Shown: piece after piece, positions 1-9,224 of the stretch
Layout of the letters: each line of letters starts with the position of its first letter
How positions within the stretch are numbered: position 1 is the stretch's first letter
Translations under genes and position numbers: made by a program
DNA from: Dickeya aquatica
GTDB taxonomy: Bacteria > Pseudomonadota > Gammaproteobacteria > Enterobacterales > Enterobacteriaceae
Direction of reading: 5' to 3'
NCBI RefSeq assembly: GCF_900095885.1
Contig: NZ_LT615367.1
Location: forward strand, 2,542,001 to 2,606,000
Length of the DNA: 64,000 nt
Notes under the pieces: generated by a model
What the model was told of the DNA's origin: nothing
The model's database searches: none
What the model saw: the letters and a program-made list of their open reading frames with translations, nothing else

Positions 1-32
1 ACCAGGCCCTAACCCGGTAAGAGAAGGGAAGA

Positions 33-1127
33 ATGAAAACCTACGTTAGCTTCAAAAATATTCAAAAAACCTACGATGGCGATCGCCTGGTGGTCAAAAA
101 CCTGAATCTGGATATTCAGGAAGGGGAATTTCTGACGATGCTTGGCCCATCGGGTTCGGGCAAAACCACCAGCCTGATGATGCTGGCCGGGTTCGAAACC
201 CCTACACAGGGTGAAATTCTGCTGCGTGATACGCCGCTGCATAACCTGCCACCTCATCAGCGCGGCATTGGCATGGTGTTTCAAAACTATGCGCTGTTTC
301 CTCATATGACCGTAGCGGAAAACCTCGCTTTCCCGCTGGCTATCCGCCGCATGAACCGTAGCGATATTAAAGAAAAAGTTGACCGGGTACTCGACCGGGT
401 GAAATTAACCAATCTGGCTGACCGCTATCCGGCACAAATGTCCGGCGGCCAGCAACAGCGGGTGGCGCTGGCGCGCGCGCTGGTGTTTGAACCCCGGCTG
501 GTGTTGATGGATGAGCCGCTGGGCGCGCTGGATAAACAGCTGCGTGAGCATATGCAACTGGAGATCAAAGCGCTGCACCGGGCGCTGGAGCTCACTGTGG
601 TCTATGTCACCCATGACCAAAGCGAAGCCATGACCATGTCTGACCGGGTTGCCGTGTTCAATGACGGCATTATTCAACAGATGGACAGCCCGAATGACAT
701 TTACGAACGCCCGCAGAACGCCTTTGTGGCGCAGTTTATCGGTGAAAATAACACGCTGATTGCCACGCACGCTGGCAGCGAAGGCGACTATTATCAGGCT
801 GAACTGGATGACGGCACCCTGCTGCGGGCGCTCAAGGTTCGGCCAAGCTCCCCTGGCCGCAAAATTCACCTGTGTATTCGCCCGGAGCGCGTGCGCGTTA
901 ACGCCAGCGTACTGCCGGATGGCGCACAGCAAGTCAGCGCCCGTATCCAGCAATTTATTTATCTGGGCGACCATGTGCGCATGATGACGGAGGTGGCCGG
1001 GCAACCACAGTTTATGGTGAAACTGCCTGCCAGCGAGGTTAACCCGAACTGGCAGTCTGGCAGCGAAGTGCGGCTCTCCTGGCTGCCCGAGCACCTGCGT
1101 GCACTCGATGCGCTCACAACCCATTAA
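33..1127 (+). CDS. ABC transporter ATP-binding protein, PotA-like (polyamine type)
   Basis: A 364-residue importer ATPase. Walker A GPSGSGKTT is at residues 38-46, the Q-loop Gln near 84, the signature MSGGQ at 136-140, Walker B LVLMDEP around 156-162 and the switch His in YVTHD near 194. The last 110 residues form a TOBE-type regulatory domain, as in PotA and FbpC proteins. It energises uptake of a small solute at the inner membrane; polyamine is the likeliest class, but the substrate cannot be read from the ATPase. The permease and binding-protein genes presumably lie before the window, since nothing downstream fits. A GA-rich Shine-Dalgarno (gaagggaag) precedes the ATG. Family certain, substrate inferred. 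Confidence 0.88.
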   Translation: MKTYVSFKNIQKTYDGDRLVVKNLNLDIQEGEFLTMLGPSGSGKTTSLMMLAGFETPTQGEILLRDTPLHNLPPHQRGIGMVFQNYALFPHMTVAENLAFPLAIRRMNRSDIKEKVDRVLDRVKLTNLADRYPAQMSGGQQQRVALARALVFEPRLVLMDEPLGALDKQLREHMQLEIKALHRALELTVVYVTHDQSEAMTMSDRVAVFNDGIIQQMDSPNDIYERPQNAFVAQFIGENNTLIATHAGSEGDYYQAELDDGTLLRALKVRPSSPGRKIHLCIRPERVRVNASVLPDGAQQVSARIQQFIYLGDHVRMMTEVAGQPQFMVKLPASEVNPNWQSGSEVRLSWLPEHLRALDALTTH

Positions 1128-1273
1128 ACCTATCGCACCAGATGGCAGCGCACAGTTGGCAGATGACGAACCGGTACAGCGTCTGCCAATATAGCCACTC
1201 TTATGCGAGTTGCCTGCGTGCAAGAGCGCACAGACTCGCAAGCCATCGCATTGATTAAGGGAGTGATTCCACC

Positions 1274-1504
1274 ATGCCACATGTCGCCATCAAGTATTTT
1301 CCCCGCAATCTGCCGGAAACCGTTAAACAGGATTTGGCAAACGAAATCAGTGAACTGCTCAAGAAGTACCTGAACGCAGAAGACAAGTCCATCTCGGTGG
1401 CGTTAACCGAAGTCCAGCCAGAGCGCTGGAAAGAGACGGTTTACGATATCGAAATCGGCCCGGAGCGGGACAATCTGACCAAAAAACCGGGGTATACGAT
1501 GTAA
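1274..1504 (+). CDS. pptA: 4-oxalocrotonate tautomerase-family protein PptA
   Basis: A 76-residue protein that follows E. coli PptA (77 aa) along its length: MPH start with the conserved Pro2 that is the catalytic base after Met removal, IKYFPRNLPE, the SISVALTEVQPERW block and the ending KKPGYTM. Small tautomerases catalyse keto-enol isomerisation; the physiological substrate of PptA is unknown. The start is fixed by the need for Pro at position 2 and by the upstream AGGGAGTG. It follows the ABC ATPase after a 146-bp gap and is probably an independent unit. Confidence 0.88.
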   Translation: MPHVAIKYFPRNLPETVKQDLANEISELLKKYLNAEDKSISVALTEVQPERWKETVYDIEIGPERDNLTKKPGYTM

Positions 1505-1830
1505 CGACAACATGCGGCATGGTGTCGGTATTCAGCGGCGAGACGCAGTGCCGGAATAATCAGTGTTACCCCGCCAAAGGCAAGGCTCATGATGGGCCTT
1601 GTATGCCGCTGGGGCACCTGCCCCCCGTTCCTGAGCAGACCGTATACCTGACCATGAATATGGCTCATGTTGTAATGAAATTAAGTCTCTTTCATCCCCC
1701 CCCGCTCTGACATAGGATATGAAAAATTAACTTACCGGCAACATGAAGACCACCGAGTGATAAAATAAAGTCATTTTATATCAATGTATTAACCGGGTTT
1801 TCATATCAGGCATCAGGATAAAAGAACACA
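1505..1830. other. Intergenic region upstream of mesX
   Basis: There is no credible gene here. The segment includes a run of C residues near 1697-1705 and then AT-rich DNA from about 1720 to 1830 that should hold the mesX promoter. I looked for tandem MetJ boxes (AGACGTCT) and saw no convincing pair. Confidence 0.5.
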
Positions 1831-2808
1831 ATGAATAAACATTTTACATTTACGATTAAGAGCAGTCGCTTTGATGAGCACTATAACCCTTCCGAAAGCA
1901 CGCGTATTACGACCAACTTTGCGAATTTGGCCAGAGGAGAGCGTCGTCAGGAGAACTTACGCAACACCTTAGTGATGATCGATAATCGCTTCAATACGCT
2001 GGCGCATTGGGATAATCCCAAAGGCGATCGTTATGCTGTCGAGCTTGAAATCATTTCTGTTGACCTGCATCTTGCCAATAATGACGGCACCTTTCCGGCA
2101 ATTGAAATATTAAAAACCAATATTGTCGATAAAAAAACCAACCAGCGTATCGAAGGGATTGTCGGCAACAACTTCTCTTCTTATGTACGAGATTATGATT
2201 TTAGTGTGTTGTTGTTAGAGCATAACAAGCAGCATGCCGAATTTAGCGTCCCAGATAATTTTGGCGTTTTGCATGGCAATATATTTAAACATTTTGTGAA
2301 CTCACAAGAATATAAAGATAACTTTAGCAAGGCACCGGTAATATGCTTGAGTGTTTCCAGTAAAGATACCTATCATCGCACGGGGAATCAGCATCCGGTC
2401 TTGGGCATAGAATACCAGCCCAACGGTTCTTCTTTGACCGAACAATATTTCGCAAAAATGGGCTTACAGGTTCGCTATTTTATGCCGCAACATAGCGTTG
2501 CGCCTTTGGCATTTTATTTTTCGGGTGACTTACTGAGTGATTACACCGATCTTGAGCTAATCAGTACCATCAGCACGATGGAAACATTCCAGAAAATTTA
2601 CCGCCCTGAGATTTACAATGCTAATTCCGCCGCCGGGCAATACTATCAACCCGATTTAAATCATCAGGATCATTCATTAACAAAGATTGTTTATGACCGG
2701 GAAGAGCGCAGCCAGCTGGCGATTAAACAAGGGAAATTTGCTGAAGAGCACTTCATCAAACCGTACCAGCCTATTCTTGAACAATGGTCTGCCCATTACG
2801 CGCGTTGA
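1831..2808 (+). CDS. mesX: DUF1852 protein MesX, partner of the MesD methionine synthase
   Basis: A 325-residue protein of the DUF1852 family, recognised by its N-terminus (FTIKSSRFDEHYNPSESTRITTNFANLARG) and by the methionine-synthase-like gene 28 bp downstream. In the MesD family of methionine synthases the DUF1852 protein and oxygen are required for activity, whereas methyl-folate and cobalamin are not, so MesX is thought to help supply the methyl group by an oxygen-dependent route. The mechanism and methyl donor are unknown. No signal peptide; predicted cytosolic. The ATG follows aggataaaag. Family call is from memory of the family and was not searched. Confidence 0.8.
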   Translation: MNKHFTFTIKSSRFDEHYNPSESTRITTNFANLARGERRQENLRNTLVMIDNRFNTLAHWDNPKGDRYAVELEIISVDLHLANNDGTFPAIEILKTNIVDKKTNQRIEGIVGNNFSSYVRDYDFSVLLLEHNKQHAEFSVPDNFGVLHGNIFKHFVNSQEYKDNFSKAPVICLSVSSKDTYHRTGNQHPVLGIEYQPNGSSLTEQYFAKMGLQVRYFMPQHSVAPLAFYFSGDLLSDYTDLELISTISTMETFQKIYRPEIYNANSAAGQYYQPDLNHQDHSLTKIVYDREERSQLAIKQGKFAEEHFIKPYQPILEQWSAHYAR

Positions 2809-2836
2809 TTCACCCAAAATTATAAGGTCACCTGCT

Positions 2837-3868
2837 ATGAAAATATTGCTACCTACCTCAACTGCGGGCAGTTTACCCAAACCCTCCTGGCTCGCCGAGC
2901 CGGAGAAATTGTGGTCTCCCTGGAAATTACAAAACGAAGAATTAATTGAAGGGAAAAAAGATGCTTTAAGTTTGTCGCTGTTTGATCAACTGCGTGCAGG
3001 CATTGATATTGTCAGTGATGGCGAACAAACACGCCAACATTTTGTCACCACCTTTATTGAACACCTGAGCGGCGTGGATTTTGAGAAACGTGAAGTCGTT
3101 AAAATTCGTAATCGCTATGACGCGAGCGTACCGACGGTTGTCGGGGCCGTAGCGCGTCAAAAACCTGTGTTTGTTGAAGATGCCAAATTCTTGCGTCAAC
3201 TCACCCGACAGCCGATTAAATGGGCCTTGCCTGGGCCGATGACGATGATTGATACACTCTATGATAACCACTATAAAAGCCGTGAAAAACTCGCCTGGGA
3301 ATTTGCCAAAATCCTCAATCAGGAAGCGAAAGAATTAGAGGCGGCGGGTGTTGATATTATCCAGTTTGATGAGCCGGCATTTAATGTTTTCTTTGATGAG
3401 GTGAATGACTGGGGGATCGCCGCATTAGAAAGAGCCATTGAAGGGCTGAAATGCGAAACGGCTGTACATATTTGCTATGGCTATGGCATCAAGGCCAATA
3501 CCGACTGGAAAAAAACGCTGGGGTCAGAGTGGCGGCAATATGAAGAAGCGTTCCCCAAATTGCAGACGTCTAATATCGATATCATCTCGCTGGAATGCCA
3601 TAACTCGCGTGTGCCAATGGATCTGCTGGAACTGATTCGCGGTAAAAAAGTCATGGTCGGGGCCATTGATGTGGCAACCAATACCATTGAAACACCAGAA
3701 GACGTCGCCAATACGCTACGAAAAGCCCTTCAGTTTGTCGATGCCGACAAGCTCTATCCTTCGACCAACTGTGGTATGGCCCCGTTATCTCGTCGGGTCG
3801 CCACCGGCAAGCTCAATGCGTTAAGTGCAGGCGCAGACATCGTGCGCAAAGAGCTTTCGGCTAAATAA
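2837..3868 (+). CDS. mesD: Core methionine synthase MesD (MetE C-terminal-like)
   Basis: About 343 residues starting MKILLPTSTAGSLPKP; a longer reading of the frame would overlap mesX, and AAGGTCACC lies just upstream of this ATG. It resembles only the catalytic barrel of cobalamin-independent methionine synthase: VSDGEQTRQHF, DIIQFDEPAF, the HICYGYG zinc-ligand segment, SLECHNS and a C-terminal STNCGMAPLSR cysteine motif. The folate-binding N-terminal half of MetE is missing, the hallmark of core synthases. It transfers a methyl group to homocysteine, and the adjacent DUF1852 gene marks it as MesD. Likely co-transcribed with mesX. Confidence 0.83.
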   Translation: MKILLPTSTAGSLPKPSWLAEPEKLWSPWKLQNEELIEGKKDALSLSLFDQLRAGIDIVSDGEQTRQHFVTTFIEHLSGVDFEKREVVKIRNRYDASVPTVVGAVARQKPVFVEDAKFLRQLTRQPIKWALPGPMTMIDTLYDNHYKSREKLAWEFAKILNQEAKELEAAGVDIIQFDEPAFNVFFDEVNDWGIAALERAIEGLKCETAVHICYGYGIKANTDWKKTLGSEWRQYEEAFPKLQTSNIDIISLECHNSRVPMDLLELIRGKKVMVGAIDVATNTIETPEDVANTLRKALQFVDADKLYPSTNCGMAPLSRRVATGKLNALSAGADIVRKELSAK

Positions 3869-3894
3869 CGCTGCTACATTGTTGATCATTAAAA

Positions 3895-3956
3895 ACTCAG
3901 TCCGTGTGGCGATCTGAACAATCGCCACATAACCTGAACCACCAAGCGGACTGAGT
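3895..3956. repeat. Nested inverted repeat after mesD
   Basis: Outer 10-bp arms ACTCAGTCCG (3895-3904) and CGGACTGAGT (3947-3956) are perfect complements. Inside them GTGGCGAT (3906-3913) and ATCGCCAC (3921-3928) form a second perfect 8-bp hairpin. It lies between two convergent genes. A terminator, a REP-like element or a tiny mobile relic are all possible; no U tract follows. Confidence 0.6.
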
Positions 3957-4024
3957 CATATTACTCATGACAAGATTACGGATGAAAAGCGGCGAATTTG
4001 TCTGATGCCGTCAACCCAATTTTT

Positions 4025-4648
4025 TTAGACCATACCATTATTGCCATGATGCAAAAATGCTGGCCGCTGATTCAAGCGCATAAACCACGCGTCAATGGCA
4101 GGCACGTCGGGGTGGGCAAACGGTGTCATTTTCCAGCGATTCACCGACAGCCCAAGCACCACATCCGCCAACGTAAACGTCTCACCTGCCGCCCATGCAC
4201 CGGTGCGCTGGAGCTGTTGTTCCAGAATACCCACACAGTGGTTCCACGCGTTAATACCCTCCTCAATCGCATTCTGGTCGTTGTAGGCGGGGTTCTTGCG
4301 CGCCAGAGCCGGGAACACATAACGCCAAGCGTTATTAAATTCGGTCGCCTGCCAGTCCATCCAGTGCTCAACGTTGGCACAGGCCCGCGGCTCGCGGGGA
4401 AGCAGGTCATCGCGCCCGGCTTTACGCGCCAGATAGCGACAAATCGAATTCGATTCCCACAGCACGAATTCATCGTCAATCAACACCGGCACCATGGCGT
4501 TCGGATTCATGGCACGAAAGGCATCGGTTTGCGTCGAGGCAAATCCGCTACCGTAATCCTCCTGCACATAATCCAGCCCCACTTCTTCGCAGGTCCAGAG
4601 CACTTTACGCACATTGATTGACGTCTTTTTTCCCAGTATTTTCAGCAT
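4025..4648 (-). CDS. Glutathione S-transferase family protein
   Basis: A 207-residue protein with the two-domain GST layout. The N-terminal thioredoxin-like half (about 1-80) holds KKTSINVRKVLW, NPNAMVPVL with the cis-Pro and the glutathione gamma-glutamyl contact ESNSICRYLA. The helical C-terminal half carries GETFTLADVVLG, the usual N-capping hydrophobic-staple region. The catalytic Ser is probably in the N-terminal KTSINV segment. It would conjugate or reduce electrophiles using glutathione in the cytosol; the substrate is unknown. Monocistronic on the minus strand, convergent with mesD. Confidence 0.85.
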   Translation of the reverse strand: MLKILGKKTSINVRKVLWTCEEVGLDYVQEDYGSGFASTQTDAFRAMNPNAMVPVLIDDEFVLWESNSICRYLARKAGRDDLLPREPRACANVEHWMDWQATEFNNAWRYVFPALARKNPAYNDQNAIEEGINAWNHCVGILEQQLQRTGAWAAGETFTLADVVLGLSVNRWKMTPFAHPDVPAIDAWFMRLNQRPAFLHHGNNGMV

Positions 4649-4933
4649 ACTTTGAATGTCCTTCTGCGTGATTAATCGTTCAAAAACACCCCACCAACCT
4701 TCTGTCTTCTTGCTACTGGCAGCAGCGCACTGGACACACCGAATGCACTAACGTCCTCGACATCAAAAAACAGTTTTACGGTAGCCAGACCACGCTTCAT
4801 ACTACTACCGGCGTTCTCTGTTGGCACTGACCTGCCTGCGTTACGTGGGTAGGAGCAGGCTCAAGTTCAGTCTGTTTGCTAAAAAGATTAACAATGATAA
4901 ATTAAATCAAATGATTGCGTGGAGGTGCTATAG

Positions 4934-6325
4934 ATGTATCAAACCATTAATATAACAGAGAAAGAGATCGAAGCATTATTGGCTACAGTTGAAGACCATT
5001 TTAATGATTTCAAAAGTAAGGATATTTCACCAAGTAAATTGCAAGAAACTTTTGTTGCGTTTGCAAATGCTGACGGCGGAAATATTTATGTAGGCATAGA
5101 AGATGCAAGTTCTGATCGAGAACGTATCTCAGGATTCAGCGAGCCAGAAGATGCTAATGCAATTATAGCTACTCTTTTAGAAAGTACTCATCCAGTTGTT
5201 GAAAATGTTGAAATTGACTACCTTAGAACAGCTAAAAATGACTTAATTCTTCATATAGATATTCCAAAAAGCCCCAAAGTTCATTACACGGCATCTGGGG
5301 ATTGTTTTTTAAGAACTAATGCTCAGAAGGTGAAAATAAAAGGTGAGAGGATTACTCAATTATCATATTCTAAAGGGGCTGAACCTTATGAGAAAAGAGC
5401 CGTTGATGTAGTAGAAACACAAGATATTTTAGATAGTGAACATTATTGTAATTATCTCGAAAGAATAAACACAACACAGGCACCTGAAATTTTCCTCAGA
5501 AAAAATAGGTTATTAACAAAAAAAGAAGGCGATTTAAGACCGAACGTGGGTTGTGTTTTGCTATTTGATGAAGAGCCGCAAGGTAGTTTAGATACTCGAT
5601 GTGCTGTTAAAATATACCGACTTAGAACGACAGAAACAGAATACAAGCGTGAACAGTTACAAGAAGATCCTGTAACAATTGATGGTCCTCTTGAGAGTGT
5701 CATTATTAAGACTATTGGAAAAGTGAAGGAGTACGTAGATGGCGCATCATTCAAAGATGGTGATAATCTTGTAAAACTGAGTTATCCAGCCGATGCATTA
5801 AAAGAAATATTGGTAAATGCGGTTATTCACCGTGATTACAGTTTGAATGATGATGTTCACGTAAAAGTTTACGATAATCGTATCGAAGTTTTAAGCCCTG
5901 GAAGATTACCGGGATATATGACGATTGAAAATTTATATGAAGAACGATTTTCTCGTAATCCGAATTTAGTGCGTTTGCTTCATAGACTACCAAATCCTGT
6001 GAATCATGATATAGGTGAAGGCCTCGATACGGCTAAGAATGAACTTAGGAAGGCGGGGTTAGTTGCACCTGAATTCGAAGAGAGAGGTAATAATTTTATT
6101 GTAACTGTAAAACATCAAACCATAGCTTCTATAGAAGATGTTATTATGAAGTATTTTTATGATAATCCAGATGGACATCTGACTAATAAGTTGGCTCGGC
6201 AGCTTAGTGGTGAGGATGATATGCAAAAGGTTAAAAAGGCATTACAAAAGCTTCGCGGGGATGGAAAAATTAAGCCTCTCGATCCAGATGCAAATGCTTT
6301 TAGATTTAAATATACAAAGGCATAG
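4934..6325 (+). CDS. AlbA_2 (Schlafen-type) and GHKL-ATPase domain protein
   Basis: A 463-residue protein. The N-terminal 130 residues are an AlbA_2/Schlafen-like nucleic-acid-binding domain (NDFKSKD, FVAFANADGGNIYVGIED). Residues about 290-380 are an HATPase_c_4 module (LKEILVNAVIHRDYS, then IEVLSPGRLPG). The last 80 residues look like a winged-helix. The gene is clearly more AT-rich than its neighbours and stands alone between two core genes, a sign of horizontal transfer. Such proteins are annotated as transcriptional regulators or RecG-like and are frequent in defence islands; neither role can be shown here. GGAGGTGC precedes the ATG. Confidence 0.8.
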   Translation: MYQTINITEKEIEALLATVEDHFNDFKSKDISPSKLQETFVAFANADGGNIYVGIEDASSDRERISGFSEPEDANAIIATLLESTHPVVENVEIDYLRTAKNDLILHIDIPKSPKVHYTASGDCFLRTNAQKVKIKGERITQLSYSKGAEPYEKRAVDVVETQDILDSEHYCNYLERINTTQAPEIFLRKNRLLTKKEGDLRPNVGCVLLFDEEPQGSLDTRCAVKIYRLRTTETEYKREQLQEDPVTIDGPLESVIIKTIGKVKEYVDGASFKDGDNLVKLSYPADALKEILVNAVIHRDYSLNDDVHVKVYDNRIEVLSPGRLPGYMTIENLYEERFSRNPNLVRLLHRLPNPVNHDIGEGLDTAKNELRKAGLVAPEFEERGNNFIVTVKHQTIASIEDVIMKYFYDNPDGHLTNKLARQLSGEDDMQKVKKALQKLRGDGKIKPLDPDANAFRFKYTKA

Positions 6326-6327
6326 TA

Positions 6328-6361
6328 AAAAGCCCCCGACCATCAGGCCAGGGGCTTTTAA
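6328..6361. terminator. Bidirectional intrinsic terminator
   Basis: AAAGCCCC and GGGGCTTT form a GC-rich stem with A residues before and T residues after it, so it can end both the AlbA_2 gene from the left and yiaY from the right. Confidence 0.8.
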
Positions 6362-6378
6362 TATTATTCCAATCACCA

Positions 6379-7527
6379 TCAGAACGCGGCGGCAAAAATT
6401 CCGACGATTTCCGCGTGAGTGGCTTTTTTCGGGTTGGTCAACCCGCACGCATCCTTCAGCGCGTTATCGGCCAGAATATTGAAGTCTTCTTCTTTCACGC
6501 CCAGATCTTTCAGGCCTGCCGGAATGCCGACATCACTCGCCAGTTGGCTGATGGCCTGAATCGCCGCTTCCGCTGCCTGCTGGTCGTTCAGCGCGGCAAC
6601 ATCTACACCCAATGCGACGGCAACGTCTTTCAGGCGCGGTGCTGCAACGGTAGCGTTATAACGCTCAACGTGCGGCAGCAGTACGGCGTTGCACACCCCA
6701 TGTGGCAGGTTGTAGAAGCCGCCCAGCTGGTGCGCCATCGCATGCACATAACCCAGCGAGGCGTTATTAAATGCCATGCCCGCCATGAACTGGGCATAGG
6801 CCATTTGCTCACGCGCCACCATGTTTTTACCGTCTTTCACCGCATCACGCAGATGATCACGGATCAGTTCAATGGCTTTAATCGCCACCGCGTCAGTAAT
6901 CGGGTTAGCGGCCGTTGACACATAGGCTTCAATGGCGTGGGTCAGCGCATCCATCCCGGTAGCGGCGGTCAGAGAGGCTGGCATACCGACCATCAGCGCC
7001 GGATCGTTGACAGACATCACCGGTGTGACGTTTTTATCCACGATGGCCATTTTTACATGGCGCACTTCATCAGTAATGATACAGAAACGGGTCATCTCCG
7101 ATGCCGTACCCGCGGTGGTGTTGATACCGATCAGCGGTAACTGCGGTTTGGCAGAGACATCCACGCCTTCATAATCAGCAATTTGACCGCCGTTGGTGGC
7201 CAGCAGTGCAATCCCTTTGGCACAGTCGTGCGAAGAACCGCCGCCCAGCGAGACGATACAATCGCTGTTGTTCGCTTTCAGTATGGCAAGCCCGGCGTCC
7301 ACATTGGCCACGGTCGGGTTAGGCTGGACACCATCATAAATGGCGCTTTCTACCTGGTATTTAGCCAGTAATGTCTGGACGGAGGCGGCAACCCCTATTT
7401 TATTCAAGACGCCATCCGTGACGATCAGGGCATGTTTAAACCCCTGTAACTGAATTTGACGAACGGCTTCTTCTAACGCCCCTTCACCCATCAGGTTTAA
7501 TGCCGGAATATAAAATATGCTGCTCAT
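6379..7527 (-). CDS. yiaY: Iron-containing alcohol dehydrogenase YiaY
   Basis: A 382-residue group III (Fe2+) alcohol dehydrogenase that is nearly colinear with E. coli YiaY. The NAD-binding [13 protein letters not shown], the [18 protein letters not shown] block and the metal-ligand stretch [12 protein letters not shown]...[12 protein letters not shown]...[13 protein letters not shown] are all present. It interconverts alcohols and aldehydes (YiaY also oxidises L-threonine in vitro) with NAD in the cytosol, useful for anaerobic redox balance beside nitrate respiration genes. Transcribed away from the nar cluster's end; own promoter presumably in 7528-7640. Confidence 0.9.
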   Translation of the reverse strand: MSSIFYIPALNLMGEGALEEAVRQIQLQGFKHALIVTDGVLNKIGVAASVQTLLAKYQVESAIYDGVQPNPTVANVDAGLAILKANNSDCIVSLGGGSSHDCAKGIALLATNGGQIADYEGVDVSAKPQLPLIGINTTAGTASEMTRFCIITDEVRHVKMAIVDKNVTPVMSVNDPALMVGMPASLTAATGMDALTHAIEAYVSTAANPITDAVAIKAIELIRDHLRDAVKDGKNMVAREQMAYAQFMAGMAFNNASLGYVHAMAHQLGGFYNLPHGVCNAVLLPHVERYNATVAAPRLKDVAVALGVDVAALNDQQAAEAAIQAISQLASDVGIPAGLKDLGVKEEDFNILADNALKDACGLTNPKKATHAEIVGIFAAAF

Positions 7528-7827
7528 TGTTCACCATCCCTCTATCACAGAGTGTTAACCTGAAGCCATCCTAGCATTGACATTTCCGGGCAAAATTGAC
7601 CAAAAGCAAACTTCTCTTACTCTCTGCGCCGGGGTGCTAAACCGATTTTGTTGCTATACATCAATCGGTATAAAAAAGTATGAGCAATGACAAATAAGTA
7701 TGTCATTAATCTGTCACCATGCACGGAAAGTGTGAAGATATTCACATATAGAGGAAAGGGGAAACAGACAGGGATAATCTGTTGTCACCCCAGCCACCAG
7801 GCGCAGCCCGTGGCTGGAGCGAAAGCG
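7528..7827. other. Intergenic region between narI and yiaY
   Basis: There is no gene in these 300 bases. A hairpin with arms CCAGCCAC (7790-7797) and GTGGCTGG (7810-7817) sits just beyond the narI stop and could end the nar operon, although no U tract is visible. The yiaY promoter should lie in the AT-rich part near 7560-7680. Confidence 0.45.
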
Positions 7828-8505
7828 CTAACGGCGGTTTCTCACCAACTGGTAACGGCGGGTCAGGTATTCAACCGGCGCACTCCAGACATGCACCAGA
7901 CGGCAGAATGGGAACAGCAGGAACAGCGTCATGCCCAATACCAGATGCACCTGGAAAATAAAGGCCACGTCATCCAGATAAGCCGATGCGCCGCCGCGGA
8001 ATGTCACCACCGCCTGCGCCCAGTTCACCAGCTTCATCATTTCGCTGCCGTCCATATGCTGCGCGGAAAACGGGATGGTCAACAGCCCTAACGCTGCCTG
8101 AATCACCAGCAAGGTCAAAATCAAGATATCGCCGGTGCTGGACGTGGCGCGAACGCGCGGATTGGTCAGCCGACGTCTTAACAGCAAGATACCGCCGACC
8201 AGCGTTAACATGCCGCAGGCACCACCACCGAACATCGCCATCTTCTGTTTCACCTCCAGCGGCAAAAACGACTCGTACATCCAGTGTGGCGTCATCATGC
8301 CGAGAAAGTGGCCGCCCAGCACGCCGAGAATGCCCAGATGAAACAGGTTTGACGCCAGTCGCATGCCTTTCTTATCGAGCATCTGACTGGAACCAGCGCG
8401 CCAGCTGTACTGACCGTAGTCATAACGCAGCCAACTGCCTGCCAGAAAAACCGCACCGGCAATGTAAGGGTAGATATCGAATAAAAACAGATTGAGGTAA
8501 TGCAT
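7828..8505 (-). CDS. narI: Respiratory nitrate reductase gamma subunit, cytochrome b NarI
   Basis: 225 residues, the same as E. coli NarI, when started at the ATG ([14 protein letters not shown]). An upstream GTG two codons earlier is possible, but alignment and AAGGAGAG spacing favour the ATG. Five membrane helices; the haem b ligands correspond to the two His of [14 protein letters not shown] and two His in the last third (QVHLVLG, RLVHVW). It oxidises quinol at the periplasmic face and passes electrons to NarH. The start overlaps the narJ stop as TGATG, indicating translational coupling. Last gene of narGHJI. Confidence 0.96.
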   Translation of the reverse strand: MHYLNLFLFDIYPYIAGAVFLAGSWLRYDYGQYSWRAGSSQMLDKKGMRLASNLFHLGILGVLGGHFLGMMTPHWMYESFLPLEVKQKMAMFGGGACGMLTLVGGILLLRRRLTNPRVRATSSTGDILILTLLVIQAALGLLTIPFSAQHMDGSEMMKLVNWAQAVVTFRGGASAYLDDVAFIFQVHLVLGMTLFLLFPFCRLVHVWSAPVEYLTRRYQLVRNRR

Positions 8506-9224
8506 CAACACTCTCCTTTGACCGGTGACGCGTCAAGGTTCAGATAATGTGGTGTCGCGGCGTCGGCAAACCGGCGCTGATGGCGCGTCTGCTGCGCGGG
8601 CGCGCAACCGGCATCAGCCAGAAAACGCACCTGCTCCTCTTCCCACACGGCATCCAGCGCCTGCGGCGTATCGTCGCGGGTTTCTTGCGCCACTTTCACC
8701 GCCACCGCCTCGTTTGATGGCGCACAGGCAGCAAGCGTCAGCAGCAACTCCAGCAATAGCGCATAGTCACTGTCGCGCTGGCGCAGGCGTTCGGCCAGCA
8801 GCGTCATGATCGGCGCGATATCACGCAACCCATCACACGCCGCCTGCGGCTCACGCAGCGTCAAATACTCCAGATACAGCGGCAGGAAGTCCGGCAGCTC
8901 GCGGCAGTTCAGCGCCAGCCCGACCTCACGGTACTGCGCCAGCAAGTCCACCATCGCCTGACCACGGTCGCGCGACTCACCGTGGACGTGTTCAAATAGC
9001 AGCAACGACAGCGCACGACCGCGATCAAACAGCTCGCTGTAGCGCGCCTGCCTATCCAGCAGGTCACCCTGATAAAAATCGCCGATGAACTGCAACAACT
9101 GCGCGCTTTGGCGCAGCGGCAGCTCGTCGGCCTGCTCCAGCGCGTCCAGCATGTCCTGACGCTGCTGCCACAGCTCCGCATCCGGGTACTCCAGCAGCCG
9201 GGCGATAACGCGAAGGCTGATCAT
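8505..9224 (-). CDS. narJ: Nitrate reductase assembly chaperone NarJ
   Basis: 239 residues with the NarJ signature regions [11 protein letters not shown] near the N-terminus, [22 protein letters not shown] and [12 protein letters not shown]. NarJ is not part of the finished enzyme; it binds NarG and lets the molybdenum cofactor and the proximal Fe-S centre be inserted before membrane docking. The start overlaps the narH stop as ATGA. Confidence 0.95.
   Translation of the reverse strand: MISLRVIARLLEYPDAELWQQRQDMLDALEQADELPLRQSAQLLQFIGDFYQGDLLDRQARYSELFDRGRALSLLLFEHVHGESRDRGQAMVDLLAQYREVGLALNCRELPDFLPLYLEYLTLREPQAACDGLRDIAPIMTLLAERLRQRDSDYALLLELLLTLAACAPSNEAVAVKVAQETRDDTPQALDAVWEEEQVRFLADAGCAPAQQTRHQRRFADAATPHYLNLDASPVKGEC

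Noticed and set aside
405..1280. 291-residue minus-strand frame opposite the ABC ATPase
   Set aside because: Lies entirely over the well-supported ATPase gene; His/Arg-rich shadow composition.
1600..1830. MetJ operator before mesX
   Set aside because: No tandem AGACGTCT-like boxes found.
3998..4621. 207-residue plus-strand frame opposite the GST gene
   Set aside because: The minus-strand GST has clear domain motifs; this is its mirror frame.
6415..6918. 167-residue plus-strand frame opposite yiaY
   Set aside because: Shadow frame; no domain and no start context.
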